From Chondrilla cf. caribensis (taxonomy: Eukaryota > Porifera > Demospongiae > Chondrillida > Chondrillidae): a DNA stretch of 64,000 bases. The position numbers and the translations under genes are program-made. Shown in pieces: positions 1 to 25,500 of the stretch; position 1 is the first letter of the stretch; every line of letters begins with the position of its first letter. The notes beneath the pieces are model-generated. The model saw only the letters and a list, made by a program, of their open reading frames with translations, was not told the origin of the DNA and did no database searches. The stretch is from NCBI GenBank assembly GCA_964020155.1, contig OZ026552.1, positions 528,501 to 592,500 on the forward strand, in the 5' to 3' direction.

Positions 1-410
1 TACAAGTGTGTATGCATAGTGAGCAAATGACAGAGGGTAACTGAGTACCCAATGGTGAAGTTCATAATCAGAATTGATCAAACAATAATACGTAGTGGTA
101 ATGGTACAATAATAGGGGTATCCATGACTATTGTCTGGGCGTTTCGTCCTCACTGAAACAGTTCTTGCATCAAAAACCTGCGCGTCGTTACGAACGGGAA
201 CGCACACGCCCCGTGAACGCGATTCGAACAGAAACGAAATCCACTCTGTGATAAATGAAAATGACTTTAAACAATAGGCGTTTGGATACTGGCTAAAAAC
301 GATCGAAACTCGAGCCGTTACAGTACTGTATGTAATTTACGATGAGCTTAGTAATAGAACAAATGACGATTCAGACAGTCAATCACACTGAAAGCAGCTT
401 TCTAACGTAC
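1..410. other. Left edge, no gene recognised
   Basis: I see no coding exon here. If the signal-peptide exon next to it (411-565, minus) is real, this is its first intron. Bases about 140-330 are richer in CpG than most of the window and are not repeated in the other duplicated units. Confidence 0.3.
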
Positions 411-565
411 CCCGCATTGGGTTTGTATAGCCAGCTACAGGCGTTGCTGGGACAAGATGAGAGGCACGTACTCTGAACGTAGCTCCAGTGAAATGATAGC
501 AGAAGGAGCACCACCGGTACCGTGAAGACAGGACTGCAGCCTGCTAGCGCTGTCTTTACAACCAT
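411..565 (-). CDS. Signal-peptide first exon of a gene running off the left edge
   Basis: The frame opens with ATG at 565-563 and gives a classic secretory leader: a Lys-containing n-region (MVVKTALAG), a hydrophobic core ending VVLLLLSFHW, and a likely cleavage site near YVQS. A Cys-rich start (TCLSSCPSNACSW) follows. A strong donor (GTACGT) lies directly below 411, leaving the exon in phase 2. The rest of the gene must lie outside the window. The first half of this exon with its upstream flank is duplicated at 26664-26741. What the protein does cannot be told from this exon. Confidence 0.45.
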
Positions 566-599
566 GTCGCGTTTGGTGTAGCCTGGCACAATGAGACTG

Positions 600-1195
600 T
601 TATTCGGTTGTGCACCGGAAAAGTGCTGTAATCGGCCATCATACGATCGACAATGATACCCGGAAATTATAGATTACGGATATATACACGTGAACTAAAA
701 TGGGGTAACTTCGTGAACAAGGTGGCTTCGAAAATTCGACTACAACTTCACGGTGTTTGCTGTTGGAAATACACAACAATCTTTATCCGAAATAATATAT
801 TATGAGTACTGCGTCTTGCAACCAACTCATCAAAGATACACGTGTCTGACGGACCCACTTACCCTCTGGATTCTCTTGGATGTATGCATGTACAGTATAA
901 TCCTTGATTATATGGTATTAATTATATGCACGTGAATGCCTCTGCTCATCAACTCATGAGTAAGTATTTAGATTCCTTAACTTTTGTCGTGTTATTTATT
1001 TTCTCAATTTATCAATGAATGTTTTTTTACCATTCATCTCACCTCCATTTTATCAATGTATTTGTTGTACTTTATTTACTCAACCACACTATTAGTCTAA
1101 ATCAATTCATTATTTATTATAGTTCATTCTATTAACATATCTATTTACTAATTGTACTTGTCTCTTGTCTTCTTCTATCCTGTAAAATTCAAGTT
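600..1195. other. Duplicated upstream flank, no gene
   Basis: This AT-rich stretch lies upstream of the left-edge signal exon and probably holds its promoter and 5' UTR. It is repeated at about 26745-27400 with scattered differences, so it lies inside the segmentally duplicated unit. No core promoter element is clear enough to call. Confidence 0.4.
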
Positions 1196-1196
1196 T

Positions 1197-1325
1197 GTAC
1201 TGAATAGTAGCCCCCTAGGCTAATAATATGTACTGAATAGTAGCCCCCTAGGCTAATAATATGTACTGAATAGTAGCCCCTAGGCTAATAATATGTACTG
1301 AACAGTTGTCCCCTTGGCTAATGGC
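1197..1325. repeat. Tandem repeat of about 34 bp, four units
   Basis: The unit reads roughly tactgaatagtagcccc, then ctaggctaataatatg, and is present three times with small differences plus a fourth degenerate unit (gaacagttgtccccttggctaatgg). The paralogous array at 27405-27500 has three units, so copy number changed after duplication. Confidence 0.85.
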
Positions 1326-1725
1326 CTCCACAGTAAATAAGCTATCCCAACTGTTGTATCCATTAAAATCAAATTCCCAACATCTACTATAATACTACTA
1401 TTGAATATCATATCAGACTGCATCAAATTGGGAGAGGAGAACGCCATGCAAGTTGAGAAATTGTACATAAGTACACATGTACATCATATGATATATCATA
1501 ATAGTACAACCTTTGACATGCCATGTTGGTATCAGATGTCACATGTACACAGGTCAAAAGGCCATTTGGTGTGTGTATACTAGTACTAATGAGTCACTGT
1601 GTTATGGTAGGTTTAAGGGCGTGGTTGAGTGAATGAGTTTCAATGTGACCTCCCAAACTATATCCCACAGGTTGAGGAGACTGAGGGTATGAACACTGAG
1701 GAGGAAACCCCTGATGACATTCAGT

Positions 1726-1728
<3 letters not shown>

Positions 1729-1775
<47 letters not shown>

Positions 1776-1779
1776 CACA
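1729..1779. repeat. (CA)n microsatellite
   Basis: An almost pure CA run of about 50 bp with one CG interruption. The same locus in the other units carries CA runs at 27997-28038 and 45025-45131, reached through the same left flank (gatgacattcagttcta). Confidence 0.9.
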
Positions 1780-1920
1780 GTGTCACACACATACACCACA
1801 TATGAACACATAAACACCCACACATTACCCTTATCTAATGTATTTGGGACCATTATAACAATATTGTGAAGATTCTTGAAAACTTCAAGATAATGATAAT
1901 AAAGTTATTTTCATAGCAAC

Positions 1921-2476
1921 CTAATAGTTCTGAGAAGTACACAAAGACAAATGGAGGGGATAAAGCATAAAATGAAGCAGACAAAAATACGTACATAGTA
2001 GCTCATTGTGGCCTGGGTGTTCAGCAATGTGTTCCACGTTGATGTATCCATGGATGCTAGTGACAGTGGTTAGGCTCTGCTCAATCCCACCTGGTGGTTC
2101 GGCCATGATTTCCATGTTGACATACATTGAGCTATTCCCAGTTGTCGTGGAGCCTTCCACGATGTCCGGCTGAATGGGTATCTTTTTGGACGGCTTTTTC
2201 TTTGGTTTTGGCTTCTTCTTAGGAGTTGGCTTACTGGAGGGATATTCATACTCCTTAGCACCTTGTGTGATACCTGTAGAATCCGATGACTTACTACCAA
2301 CATTTAGTTTGGAGTATGATGATTGTTGAACACTGCTGAGATCAAGAGGCTTATAGCTAGGGTCACTTGACAACTCCTCACTGTCAATTGAAACCACTTC
2401 TTGTTGGATGTACACATCTGTTCTTTGATTATAATAAGATGCCTCAGTCTTACCACTGGTCTTCATTCTCCTATAC
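1921..2476 (-). CDS. Alternative last exon of gene 1: second signalling tail
   Basis: An open frame begins right after an acceptor (cttcatgtag) at 2477 with the same phase as the main tail exon of gene 1 (3243-4173), so it could splice to the same membrane exon. It encodes about 184 residues and is visibly paralogous to the main tail (YKPLDLSSVQQSSYSKL against YASLDLKSVQSSAYASL). Tyrosine motifs: YIQQ, YKPL, SSYSKL (canonical SxYxxL, ITIM-type), YVNM (YxxM/YxN, PI3K and Grb2 SH2 type) and YINV. A Lys/Pro-rich block (KPTPKKKPKPKKKP) lies between. The last ~25 codons are not conserved in gene 2 and a donor-like GTACGT lies at about 1995, so a further exon is possible. Joined to gene 1 it gives about 1766 aa. 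Confidence 0.6.
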
Positions 2477-2559
2477 CTACATGAAGCATGCACAGAAGAA
2501 TGGGTATACATGTGTGTGTACGTGTGTGCTTGCATGTGTACATACGTTTATAATGATAG

Positions 2560-2765
2560 AAGTTTCATTGGAACCCAACCCGCTTGAAGAGAAAGGAGAA
2601 AAGAGAAAAAACGGCAAGTGCGGGCCTCGAACCCAGGGTGTCTGACTGTAGCCGCCATAAACACTGAGCCACAAAGCCACCACAGCAACCAGCCCTCCCA
2701 ATTCTCCTTTGATACTGCACCGGTGGTACTTTGAGCTGCAGTCTCACACCAGCGAGACCACACAA
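2560..2765 (-). repeat. tRNA-derived SINE-like insertion
   Basis: On the minus strand there is an A-box-like stretch (TGGCTCAGTGTTTATGG, 2671-2655) and a near-perfect B box (GGTTCGAGGCC, 2633-2623) at tRNA-like spacing, followed by a pyrimidine/T-rich tail. No 7-bp acceptor stem can be paired, so it is a SINE head rather than a tRNA gene. The matching place in unit 2 (about 28740) has no such insert, which supports recent insertion between the two tail exons of gene 1. Confidence 0.55.
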
Positions 2766-2779
2766 CTGTGTGGATTTAA

Positions 2780-3242
2780 ACGTGTTGATATCGACTAATT
2801 ATGTTAATTATAATTTCAACATCTAGCTTAGTCGGTGTAATCACTTCATCCAATTCTTTTAATCAGATGTTATATAAGCAGGTGTACGATAATGATCCAC
2901 ACATTGCAAGTAGTGGCTAGTTGATACATTACAGCACTCCAGATCATGTCGATACCAGTGTGCAATTAGATTACATATTATGGCTCAATGACTAGTGAGC
3001 CAATTATGAGCTATTGATGTATTGTCATTATTATCAATTATAATTGATTATCACTTATTTGTACATATTATTATTATTAGACTTATATTTACATAATGAA
3101 TGAGAAACATTCTAATAATGATTATAATATCAAAGTGTATTTGATTTAACCCATTGTAGTCATATGGTATGTATGTGGTATAAGTCTACGAATATCTACC
3201 AAAGAATTATACTGTATTAATATAATGATCACACTCAGTTTG
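2780..3242. other. 3' flank of the gene 1 main tail exon
   Basis: AT-rich, no coding signal. It is conserved in unit 2 (28830-29112), and the part next to the stop recurs at 46680-46820 by gene 3. No clear AATAAA was found on the minus strand just after the stop codon. Confidence 0.4.
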
Positions 3243-16338
<13,096 letters not shown>

Positions 16339-17620
16339 GAGAACTGGGAATGTGAGAATCAGATCATTGTATTAGTGCTGGGAAATATCTGTAATGTTTT
16401 TAAATCAAATAATTTTATCAGTGCATATTAGCTGGTTGATCGATCAGTTAATCATCAGAAGTAGCGAAGTGACATAACAGCACTCTCATAATATAAAACT
16501 GATTTAAAACCCAGTTAAGGCTGTAGGGGGTGACATACAGTTGTATCCACAAAATCATTTCTTCCTGTAGTAAATTGATTTGCCTGCACTACCAATAATA
16601 AGTGGACTTGAGATGAAAAGCGATTGCAGGATTAATCAATCAATCCTTAATCTTGCAAGGGTTGCACCATATATTACGTATGTGGAGTGTAGGACAATGT
16701 AAGGGCTGCAATGCTATATACCTACATATCAGTGATCAGGAGTGTGAAAATCAAATCTACTCCAGTACATAATAATTGCATTATGTGCAGTGTTGTACTG
16801 CATATATGGGGAGTAGTCTTGGACTAGGTCAGAGATTTATTGCTCATTAGCAGAACTGTACTAACAGGAGAAGTTCTTGAAGTGAAGATCCATATATGTG
16901 TCAATGAATATTTATCCGTTTTCACACATAGTTACATAAATCTACACGTAATGACCTGAAAATTACATGCACATTAAGAAAGATTGTTCCTTCCTAATAG
17001 CAAAGTGCTCATCAGATCTCACTTGTCCAGTTGCTTGTCAGCCTGCAGGTAGTCAAGGGTGCATGGGGGCGATTCATGCAGTGATACGCTGATTCACAGG
17101 TGAAGGGTGAACTAGCTGCAACAGATCCTCGACTGAGTATTGTTGACCTGTTACTGGCTTATGTATGTGCATGGCTGTGTAAACCACAAGGGGGGTGGTG
17201 CCAGGAGGAAAGAGGCCTGAACTTGTCCAAATATGGTATTAAAACCACCACAGTAGGCATAAACAGATGAGAGGTCCACATATAGAGATTCTGTATTTTC
17301 AGTGTGCTATTGTTTGTTGAAACTGTAACACAAAACCATAGTCATGACTGTTATTGGATGCCTTGAAGCAAACAGTTTACATTTACACATGCAACCTGCA
17401 TCCCCCATGACTGAAACAAGGCTGAAAGGCCTTTATGCTGCACATTAGCAGTAATAGGGTAGGGTCAGTTAAGCCAACTAATAATTATAATATTATTGTA
17501 GTTGAAAGACTGTGCTAAATGCACAAACACAAGTTTATGCATGCACACACTCAGGCGCACACACGCACACGCGCGCACACACACACACACACATACACAC
17601 ACACAAACACATGCACACAT

Positions 17621-17658
<38 letters not shown>

Positions 17659-18440
17659 CACGCACACACACACACACACACACTACTCTTATCTAAATAT
17701 AATGCATATCAGACTATTATAGTACTTTTGAGGATTCTTCATAACCTCAAGATAATGATAATAATATTATTGTCATGACTACCTCATATCAACTGTAACA
17801 ATAGTAAAGTAGACGAAGAAATCCATTTTCTCTATTAAGTGTGTGATTAGGGTAGGAACACAATGCTTCTTACTCCTAAACACTACACACTCTCCATGCA
17901 CAGCACAGAATATTGTATGTATTTATGTCACATTACACACGTATGTACTGCATATCTATGTACGTATACAGATGCATGCATGTATGCATTGTATGTACCT
18001 ATGTATTGAACAGTCCTAATTCATAGAGCATGGTACAGTATACAATTAAACTAGATACAACACTTGTATTGAGCTTCTTCAACCTATAACGACTGCTAAT
18101 GTGTCGATATTTTGAGCCACATTCAGCCCTATGAATTGAAATTATTATTAAAAAAGTTAGTGACAATAATTGCATAATACTGATTTTAGCTTTCCCATAA
18201 TATAAAATTTTAAACAGTACAATTGTTATTATTGGAATGGGTGTATAAACGTTATTGTGTTCACCATAATGCATGTTTATTATATTATTGAAATATTGTT
18301 TGTAAGTGATGCTCGAAAACCTTTATTTTATGTAACTGATCACATGGGCATGTTCTTATAAATTATATTTTAATTATTGAAGATAAGATTAATGTAAACA
18401 TTCTTGATGGATTACATTTTTTATGATACATTTACAGATA
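16339..18440. other. 5' flank of gene 1
   Basis: Holds the presumed promoter and 5' UTR but no gene I can support. It is repeated at 58753-60990 and in pieces at 39280-41330 and 43490-44560, so it belongs to the duplicated unit. A TATA box cannot be chosen with confidence in such AT-rich DNA. Confidence 0.4.
17556..17683. repeat. (CA)n microsatellite
   Basis: About 125 bp of CA with ACGC, CATA and AACA interruptions. The matching place near gene 3 (59966-60240) is a nearly pure run of about 270 bp; near gene 2 (39963-40025) it is short. Confidence 0.9.
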
Positions 18441-18444
18441 ATGT

Positions 18445-21400
18445 ATATATGCTCCTTTTGATAACAAAAATGACAGGTTTTGTTGCTGATCAAAAATTCT
18501 GCCAGGTGTCCATATATGGCACATAGCATTATACATTTGTATGTACATTTCAATATAAGTGTAATACGCCTTAATACCTCAAGATACCTCAGGTGATTTG
18601 ACATCATATTGCTGGTCACCAAGGGCTGTCCAGTGTCCGTGCCAAACTCACAAACACAATTTCAGATACATACAAACCGTCCTGAGAGTGCTATAGGCCT
18701 CATGGTGACAAGCTAAAAATGTCAATTTTTATGCTTGTCACCACGGCCTCTCCTGTGTGTACATAATGCATCATAGATCTAATACGAATGCACGGACACA
18801 CTCCTGAACTGATACGCTCCTTTTGATAACAAAAATGGCAGGTTTTGTTGCTGATTGAAAATTTTGCCAGGTGTCCATATGGCACATAGCATTATACATT
18901 TGTATGTACATTTCAATATAAGTGTAATACGCCTTGTGGTGATACCTCAAGTGATTTGACATCACGTTGCTGGTCACCAAGGGCTGTCTAGTGTCTGTGC
19001 CAAACTCACCAACACAATTTCGGATGCATACAAACCGTCCTGAGTGTGCTATAGGCCTCGTGGTGACAAGCAAAAGAATGTCAATTTTTATGCTTGTCAC
19101 CACGGCCTCTCATATGTGTACATAGTGCATCATAGATCTAATACGAATGCACGGACACACTCCTGGAACTAATACGCTCCTTTTGATAATAAGAATGTTA
19201 GGTTTTGTTGCTAATTGAAAATTCCCTCAGGTGTCCATATGGCACATAGCATTATACATTCATATGTACATTTCAATATAAGTGTAATACACCTTGTGGT
19301 GATACCTCAAGTGATTTGACATCACGTTGCTGGTCACCAAGGGTTGCCCAGACACACTCCTGGACATAGTACGGACCTTCAGATAACAAATAGATGCATT
19401 TTGATGTCGACCATAAAATCCCCCCAGTGCCCATATACCACATATAATAAAATGTATATACTTTTGTATGTATATAAGTGTAGTATGCCTTGTGGTGATC
19501 ACCTGAGCAATTGGACAATTCTTTGGTGGTCACCAAGGGTTAGCCAGTGTCCGTGCTAAACTCACCAACACAATTTGTGAAGAATTGAGATTGTCCTGAG
19601 TGCGCTATAAGCCTCGTGGTGACAAGCAAAAAATGTCATTTTTTTGGCTTGTCACCACGGCCTCTCCTGTGTGCACGCGATGCATCATAGGTCAAATCCG
19701 AATGCCCAGACACACTCCTGGACCTAGTACGGACCTTCTGATAACAAATAGATGCATTATGATGTCGACCAAAAATTCTCCCCAGTGCCCATATACCACA
19801 TATAATAAATGTATATACTTTTGTATGTATATAAGTGAAATATGCCTTGTGGTGATCACCTGAGCAATTAGACAATTCTTTGGTGGTCACCAAGGGCTAG
19901 CCAGTGTCCGTGCTAAACTCACCAACACAATTTGTGAAGAATTGAGATTGTCCTGAGTGCGCTATAAGCCTCGTGGTGACAAGCCCCAAAATGTCATTAT
20001 TTTTGGCTTGTCACCACGGCCTCTCCTGTGTGCACGTGATGCATCATAGGTCAAATCCGAATGCACAGACACACTCCTGGACCTAGTACGGACCTTCTGA
20101 TAACAAATAGATGCATTTTGATGTCGACCAAAAATTCTCCCCAGTGCGCCCATATACCACATATAATAAAATGCATATACTTTTGTATGTATATAAGAGT
20201 AGTATGCCTTGTGGTGATCACCTGAGCAATTGGACAATTCTTTGGTGGTCACCAAGGGTTAGCCAGTGTCCGTGCTAAACTCACCAACACAATTTGTGAA
20301 GAATTGAGATTGTCCTGAGTGCGCTATAAGCCTCGTGGTGACAAGCAAAAAAATGTCATTTTTTTGGCTTGTCACCACGGCCTCTCCTGTGTGCACGCGA
20401 TGCATCATAGGTCAAATCCGAATACCCAGACACACTCCTGGACCTAGTACGGACCTTCTGATAACAAATAGATGCATTTTGATGTCGACCAAAAATTCTC
20501 CCCAGTGCCCATATACCACATATAATAAATGTATATACTTTTGTATGTATATAAGTGAAATATGCCTTGTGGTGATCACCTGAGCAATTAGACAATTCTT
20601 TGGTGGTCACCAAGGGTTAGCCAGTGTCCGTGCTAAACTCACCAACACAATTTGTGAAGAATTGAGATTGTCCTGAGTGCGCTATAAGCCTCGTGGTGAC
20701 AAGCCCCAAAATGTCATTATTTTTGGCTTGTCACCACGGCCTCTCCTGTGTGCACGTGATGCATCATAGGTCAAATCCGAATGCACAGACACACTCCTGG
20801 ACCTAGTACGGACCTTCTGATAACAAATAGATGCATTTTGATGTCGACCAAAAATTCTCCCCAGTGCGCCCATATACCACATATAATAAAATGCATATAC
20901 TTTTGTATGTATATAAGAGTAGTATGCCTTGTGGTGATCACCTGAGCAATTGGACAATTCTTTGGTGGTCACCAAGGGTTAGCCAGTGTCCGTGCTAAAC
21001 TCACCAACACAATTTGTGAAGAATTGAGATTGTCCTGAGTGCGCTATAAGCCTCGTGGTGACAAGCAAAAAATGTCATTTTTTTGGCTTGTCACCACGGC
21101 CTCTCCTGTGTGCACGTGATGCATCATAGGTCAAATCCGAATGCACAGACACACTCCTGGACCTAGTACGGACCTTCTGATAACAAATAGATGCATTTTG
21201 ATGTCGACCAAAAATTCTCCCCAGTGCGCCCATATACCACATATAATAAATGTATATACTTTTGTATGTATATAAGTGAAACATGCCTTGTGGTGATCAC
21301 CTGAGCAATTGGACAATTCTTTGGTGGTCACCAAGGGCTAGCCAGTGTCCGTGCTAAACTCACCAACACAATTTGTGGAGAATTGAGATTGTCCTGAGTG

Positions 21401-22560
21401 CGCTATAAGCCTCGTGGTGACAAGCAAAAAAATGTCATTTTTTTGGCTTGTCACCACGGCCTCTCCTGTGTGCACGTGATGCATCATAGGTCAAATCCGA
21501 ATGCACAGACACACTCCTGGACCTAGTACGGACCTTCTGATAACAAATAGATGCATTATGATGTCGACCAAAAATTCTCCCCAGTGCCCATATACCACAT
21601 ATAATAAATGTATATACTTTTGTATGTATATAAGTGAAATATGCCTTGTGGTGATCACCTGAGCAATTGGACAATTCTTTGGTGGTCACCAAGGGCTAGC
21701 CAGTGTCCGTGCTAAACTCACCAACACAATTTCGGATGCATACAAACCGTCCTGAGTGTGCTATAGACCTCGTGGTGACAAACAAAAGAATGTCAAGTTT
21801 TATGCTTGTCACCACGGCCTCTCCTGTGTGCACATAATGCATTATAGATCTAATACGAATACATGGACACACTCCTGGAACTAATACGCTCCTTTTGATA
21901 ACAAAAATGACAGGTTTTGTTGCTGATGAAAATTCCCTCAGGTGTCCATATGACACGTAGCATTATGCACTTGTATGTACATTTCAATATAAGTGTAATG
22001 CACCTGTTGGTGATACCTCAAGTGATTTGACATCACGTTGCTGGTCACCAAGGGCTGTCCAGTGTCCGTGCCAAACTCACCAACACAATTTTGGATGCAT
22101 ACAAACTGTCCTGAGTGTGCTATAGGCCTCTTGGTGACAAGCAAAAAAATGTCAATTTTTATGCTTGTCACCACGGCCTCTCCTGTGTACACATAATGCA
22201 TCATAGATCTAATACGAATGCATGGACACACTCCTGGAACTAATACGGTCCTTTTGATAGCAAGAATGATAGGTTTTGTTGCTGATTGAAAATTCTGCCA
22301 GGTGTCCATATGCATTATACATTTGTATGCACATTTCAATATAAGTGTAATAAGTCTTGTGGTGATAACTCAGGTGATTTGACATCACGTTGCTGGTCAC
22401 CAAGGGCTGTCCAGTGTCCGTGTTAAACTCATCAACACATTTTCTGATGTATACAAACCGTCCTGAGTGTGCTATGGACCTCGTGGTGACAAACAAAAGA
22501 ATGTCAATTTTATGCTTGTCACCACGGCCTCTCCTGTGTGCACATACGTACGTAGGATGC
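18445..22560. repeat. Satellite array of ~360-bp units with internal inverted repeats
   Basis: About eleven units; the marker cttgtcaccacggcctctcctgtg starts near 18736, 19096, 19650, 20008, 20368, 20728, 21088, 21449, 21808, 22168 and 22518, mostly 360 bp apart. Each unit has a hairpin with arms CGTGGTGACAAGC / GCTTGTCACCACG around an A/T-rich loop, plus an outer pair CCTTGTGGTGA / TCACCAAGG. Two subfamilies alternate, and 19600-20330 is nearly identical to 20320-21050, a 720-bp two-unit higher-order repeat. Short ORFs here are by-products of the repeat. A three-unit relative lies at 61250-62225. Confidence 0.9.
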
Positions 22561-25500
22561 ATCAAGGTTGACAAGACACTCTTGGACGCAGGAGCATCTA
22601 CTAGCATGGTTAGAGGAAAAGCAGTTTTTCGAGTGAGATGGAATCCTTTACAGGAAGTAGGCTCCAGTCAAGGAGGAAGTATGGAATGAGGTGGGCAGCT
22701 AGTTTTACCTGCAGCGGGACGAAAGGCGCTGTTCCATTCCATACCCCTTGCTGGTCACCTTGGAAAGAAGACTGCACAACGCATCCTGCAACATTTCTAT
22801 TGGCCTTTTAAAGATGTCAGAGAATACTGCCAGGGATGTGCAGAGTGTCAGAGGCCAGCTCCAGAGAGGAGACTTGTTACCCCACTAGTACCACTATCGA
22901 TCATTGATGTACCATTTGAGAGGATTGCAGTGGACATCATAGGACCCCTGCCCAAGAGTTGCTGTGGAAACAGATATGTTCTGGTAATTTGTGATTGTGC
23001 AACCCAATGGCCTGAGGCCATACCCTTGAAGTCCATTGATGCAGAACACGTTGCCAAGGAGTTAATGACAACTTTTGCGTGGATGGGGATGCACAAATTT
23101 AACCTCACAGTTCTTGTCAGAGGTCTATCGACTCTTACACATACAACCAATCTTGGCCAGCTGTATCACCCACAGACAGATGGCCTTGTGTAGAGATTCA
23201 ACCAAACGCTGAAAGCCATGTTCAGAGGAGCTGCTCCGGAGGAAGGGAAGGACTGGGACAAGCTCATCCCTTACGTGTTATTCGCATACAGAGAAGTGCC
23301 ACAAGCCTCAACTGGATTTGCTCCCTTTGAGTTAGTGTATGGAAAAGCGACAAAACCTTGGAAATGCCCAAGTACAACAAAAGAGATGGTATGACCAGCA
23401 TGCTCGGGACTGCGAGTTGAGGGTTGGGGAGAACGTCCTAGTTTTGCTCCCCACTTCTACCAGCAAGCTGCTGGCAAAATGGCAAGGCTCATATTCTGTC
23501 CTATGGAAGCTGGGAGCTGTACCCTCTGAGGTGAATATATTTGACCGGGCCAAGAGGAAACGGGTGTTCAACATTAACATGTTGTGGAAGTGGCATCCAC
23601 CCACAGAGACAAATGTCTGGATTGTGAGAGACCCTGATACAACCCAAGAGGACATGATCCTCTGGCTTGAGGATGATGACACAACAGCAACTACAATCTC
23701 CAAAGATCCGAGCAAGGATCAGCACCAGCAACTCAGTGATCTACTACGATGTTCTACAGAGCACTCCAGGCAGAACAGCAGTGATTGAACATGTTATAGA
23801 GACTGGAGAGGCACGTCCTATTAGGAAAAAAACTGCCTTCACCACACCCCACCTGTCAACCTCCAAAGATCTGAGCAAGGATCAGCACCAGCAACTCAGT
23901 GAGCTACTTGATGAGTACAATGATGTTCTACAGAGCACTCCAGGCAGAACGGCAGTGATTAAACATGTTATAGAGACAAGAGAGGCATTTCATACTAGTC
24001 GTGAAAAAACCGCCTTCATCACACCCCACCTGTCAACGTGATATTTTCGACCAGTCTAGCTGGGGAAGTGAGCTAAGTTATGAAAATTAATACTTCCCAT
24101 CTCTGTGTGTGCTTTGTAACCCTTGTTGTCCAAAGTGGTGCTATGGCCAAATTTTGGCCATAGCACCACTGAGTCAATGTATGGGAGAGAATAGGAAAAA
24201 AGCACTTGGCACCATCTGGCATACCTTGTGGGAGAGTGGGTGTGTCAGTCTGATACTTTCAGCTAGTCTAGCTGGGGATGTGGGCTAAATTATGAAACAC
24301 CTCCCATCTCTGTGTGTGCTTTGTAACACTTGTTATTCAAAGTGGTGCTATGACCAAATTTTGGCCATAGCACCACTGAGTCAATGTATGGGAGAGAATA
24401 GGAAAAAAGCACTTGGCACCATCTGGCATACCTTGTGGGAGAGTGGGTGTGTCAATCTGATACTTTCAGCTAGTCTAGCTGGGGATGTGGGCTAAATTAT
24501 GAAACACTTCCCATCTCTGTGTGTGCTTTGTAACCCTTGTTATTGAAAGTGGTGCTATGGCCAAATTTTGGCCATAGCACCACTGAGTCGATGTATGGGA
24601 GAGAATAGGAAAAAAGCACTTGGCACCATCTGGCATACCTCGTGTGAGAGTGGGCGTGTCAGCCTGATATTTTCAACTGGTCTAGCTGGGGATGTGAGCT
24701 AAGTTATGAAACACTTCTCATCTCTGTGTGTGCTTTGTAACCCTTGTTATTCAAAGTGGTGCTATGGCCAAATTTTGGCCATAGCACCACTGAGTCAATG
24801 TATGGGAGAGAATAGGAAAAAACCACTTAGCACCATCTGGCATACCTCGTGTGAGAGTAAGCGTGTCAGCCTGATATTTTCAACTTGTCTAGCTGGGGAT
24901 GTGAGCTAAGTTATGAAACACATCTCATCTCTGTGTGTGCTTTGTAACACTTGTTATTCAAAGTGGTGCTATGGCCAAATTTTGGCCATAGCACCACTGA
25001 GTCAATGTATGGGAGAGAATAGGAAAAAAGCACTTGGCACCATCTGGCATACCTCATGGGAGAGTTATGAAACACTTCCCATCTCTGTGTGTGCTTTGTA
25101 ACCCTTGTTATTCAAAGTGGTGCTATGACCAAATTTTGGCCATAGCACCACTGAGTCAATGTATGGGAGAGAATAGGAGATACAGTGTGATGCAGTTTTC
25201 AAACAGCTCCTCTGTACTCTGTAGCCCAGACTTTGAAAAGGAATTTATCCTGCAAACAGATACCTTTGACCGCAGTGTGGGTGCAGTATTGAGTCAAATG
25301 GGAGACGATGACGAGGAACATCCAGTGGCCTACTTCAGCAAGTAGCTTCTCCCAAGGGAGAATAATACTCCACAGTAGAGAAGTAATGTCTTGCCTTAAA
25401 ACTGGGTGGTCAACCCTTTCAGGTATATCTTCTTGGAAGATCTTTCCATATCCAGATTGACCATCGGTCGTTAGCCTAGTTGGATCACCTCAATGACTCA

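Noticed and set aside
2600..2700. A functional tRNA gene on the minus strand
   Set aside because: A and B boxes are present but no acceptor stem or clear anticodon arm can be paired; a SINE fits better.
2477..2765. Minus- and plus-strand frames around 2367-2765
   Set aside because: They overlap the SINE-like insert and are not conserved in unit 2.
16900..17340. A coding exon in the receptor 5' flank conserved between units
   Set aside because: Conservation is at the DNA level from recent duplication; no shared open frame with splice sites was found.
19260..21956. Repeated minus-strand frames of 67-97 codons in the 360-bp satellite
   Set aside because: The same frame recurs with every unit and is set by the repeat period; stops and frameshifts differ between units.
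18445..22560. CRISPR-like array
   Set aside because: Units are ~360 bp, spacers are themselves repeated, and the host is an animal.
22390..22689. One continuous gene starting in satellite and reading into the protease motif
   Set aside because: The frame runs through by chance; satellite sequence ends near 22560 and the protease-like part begins after it.
24292..25101. Repeated 60-67 codon frames starting MKH in the 207-bp units
   Set aside because: The period is a multiple of three, so the frame repeats automatically; codons include both arms of a palindrome.
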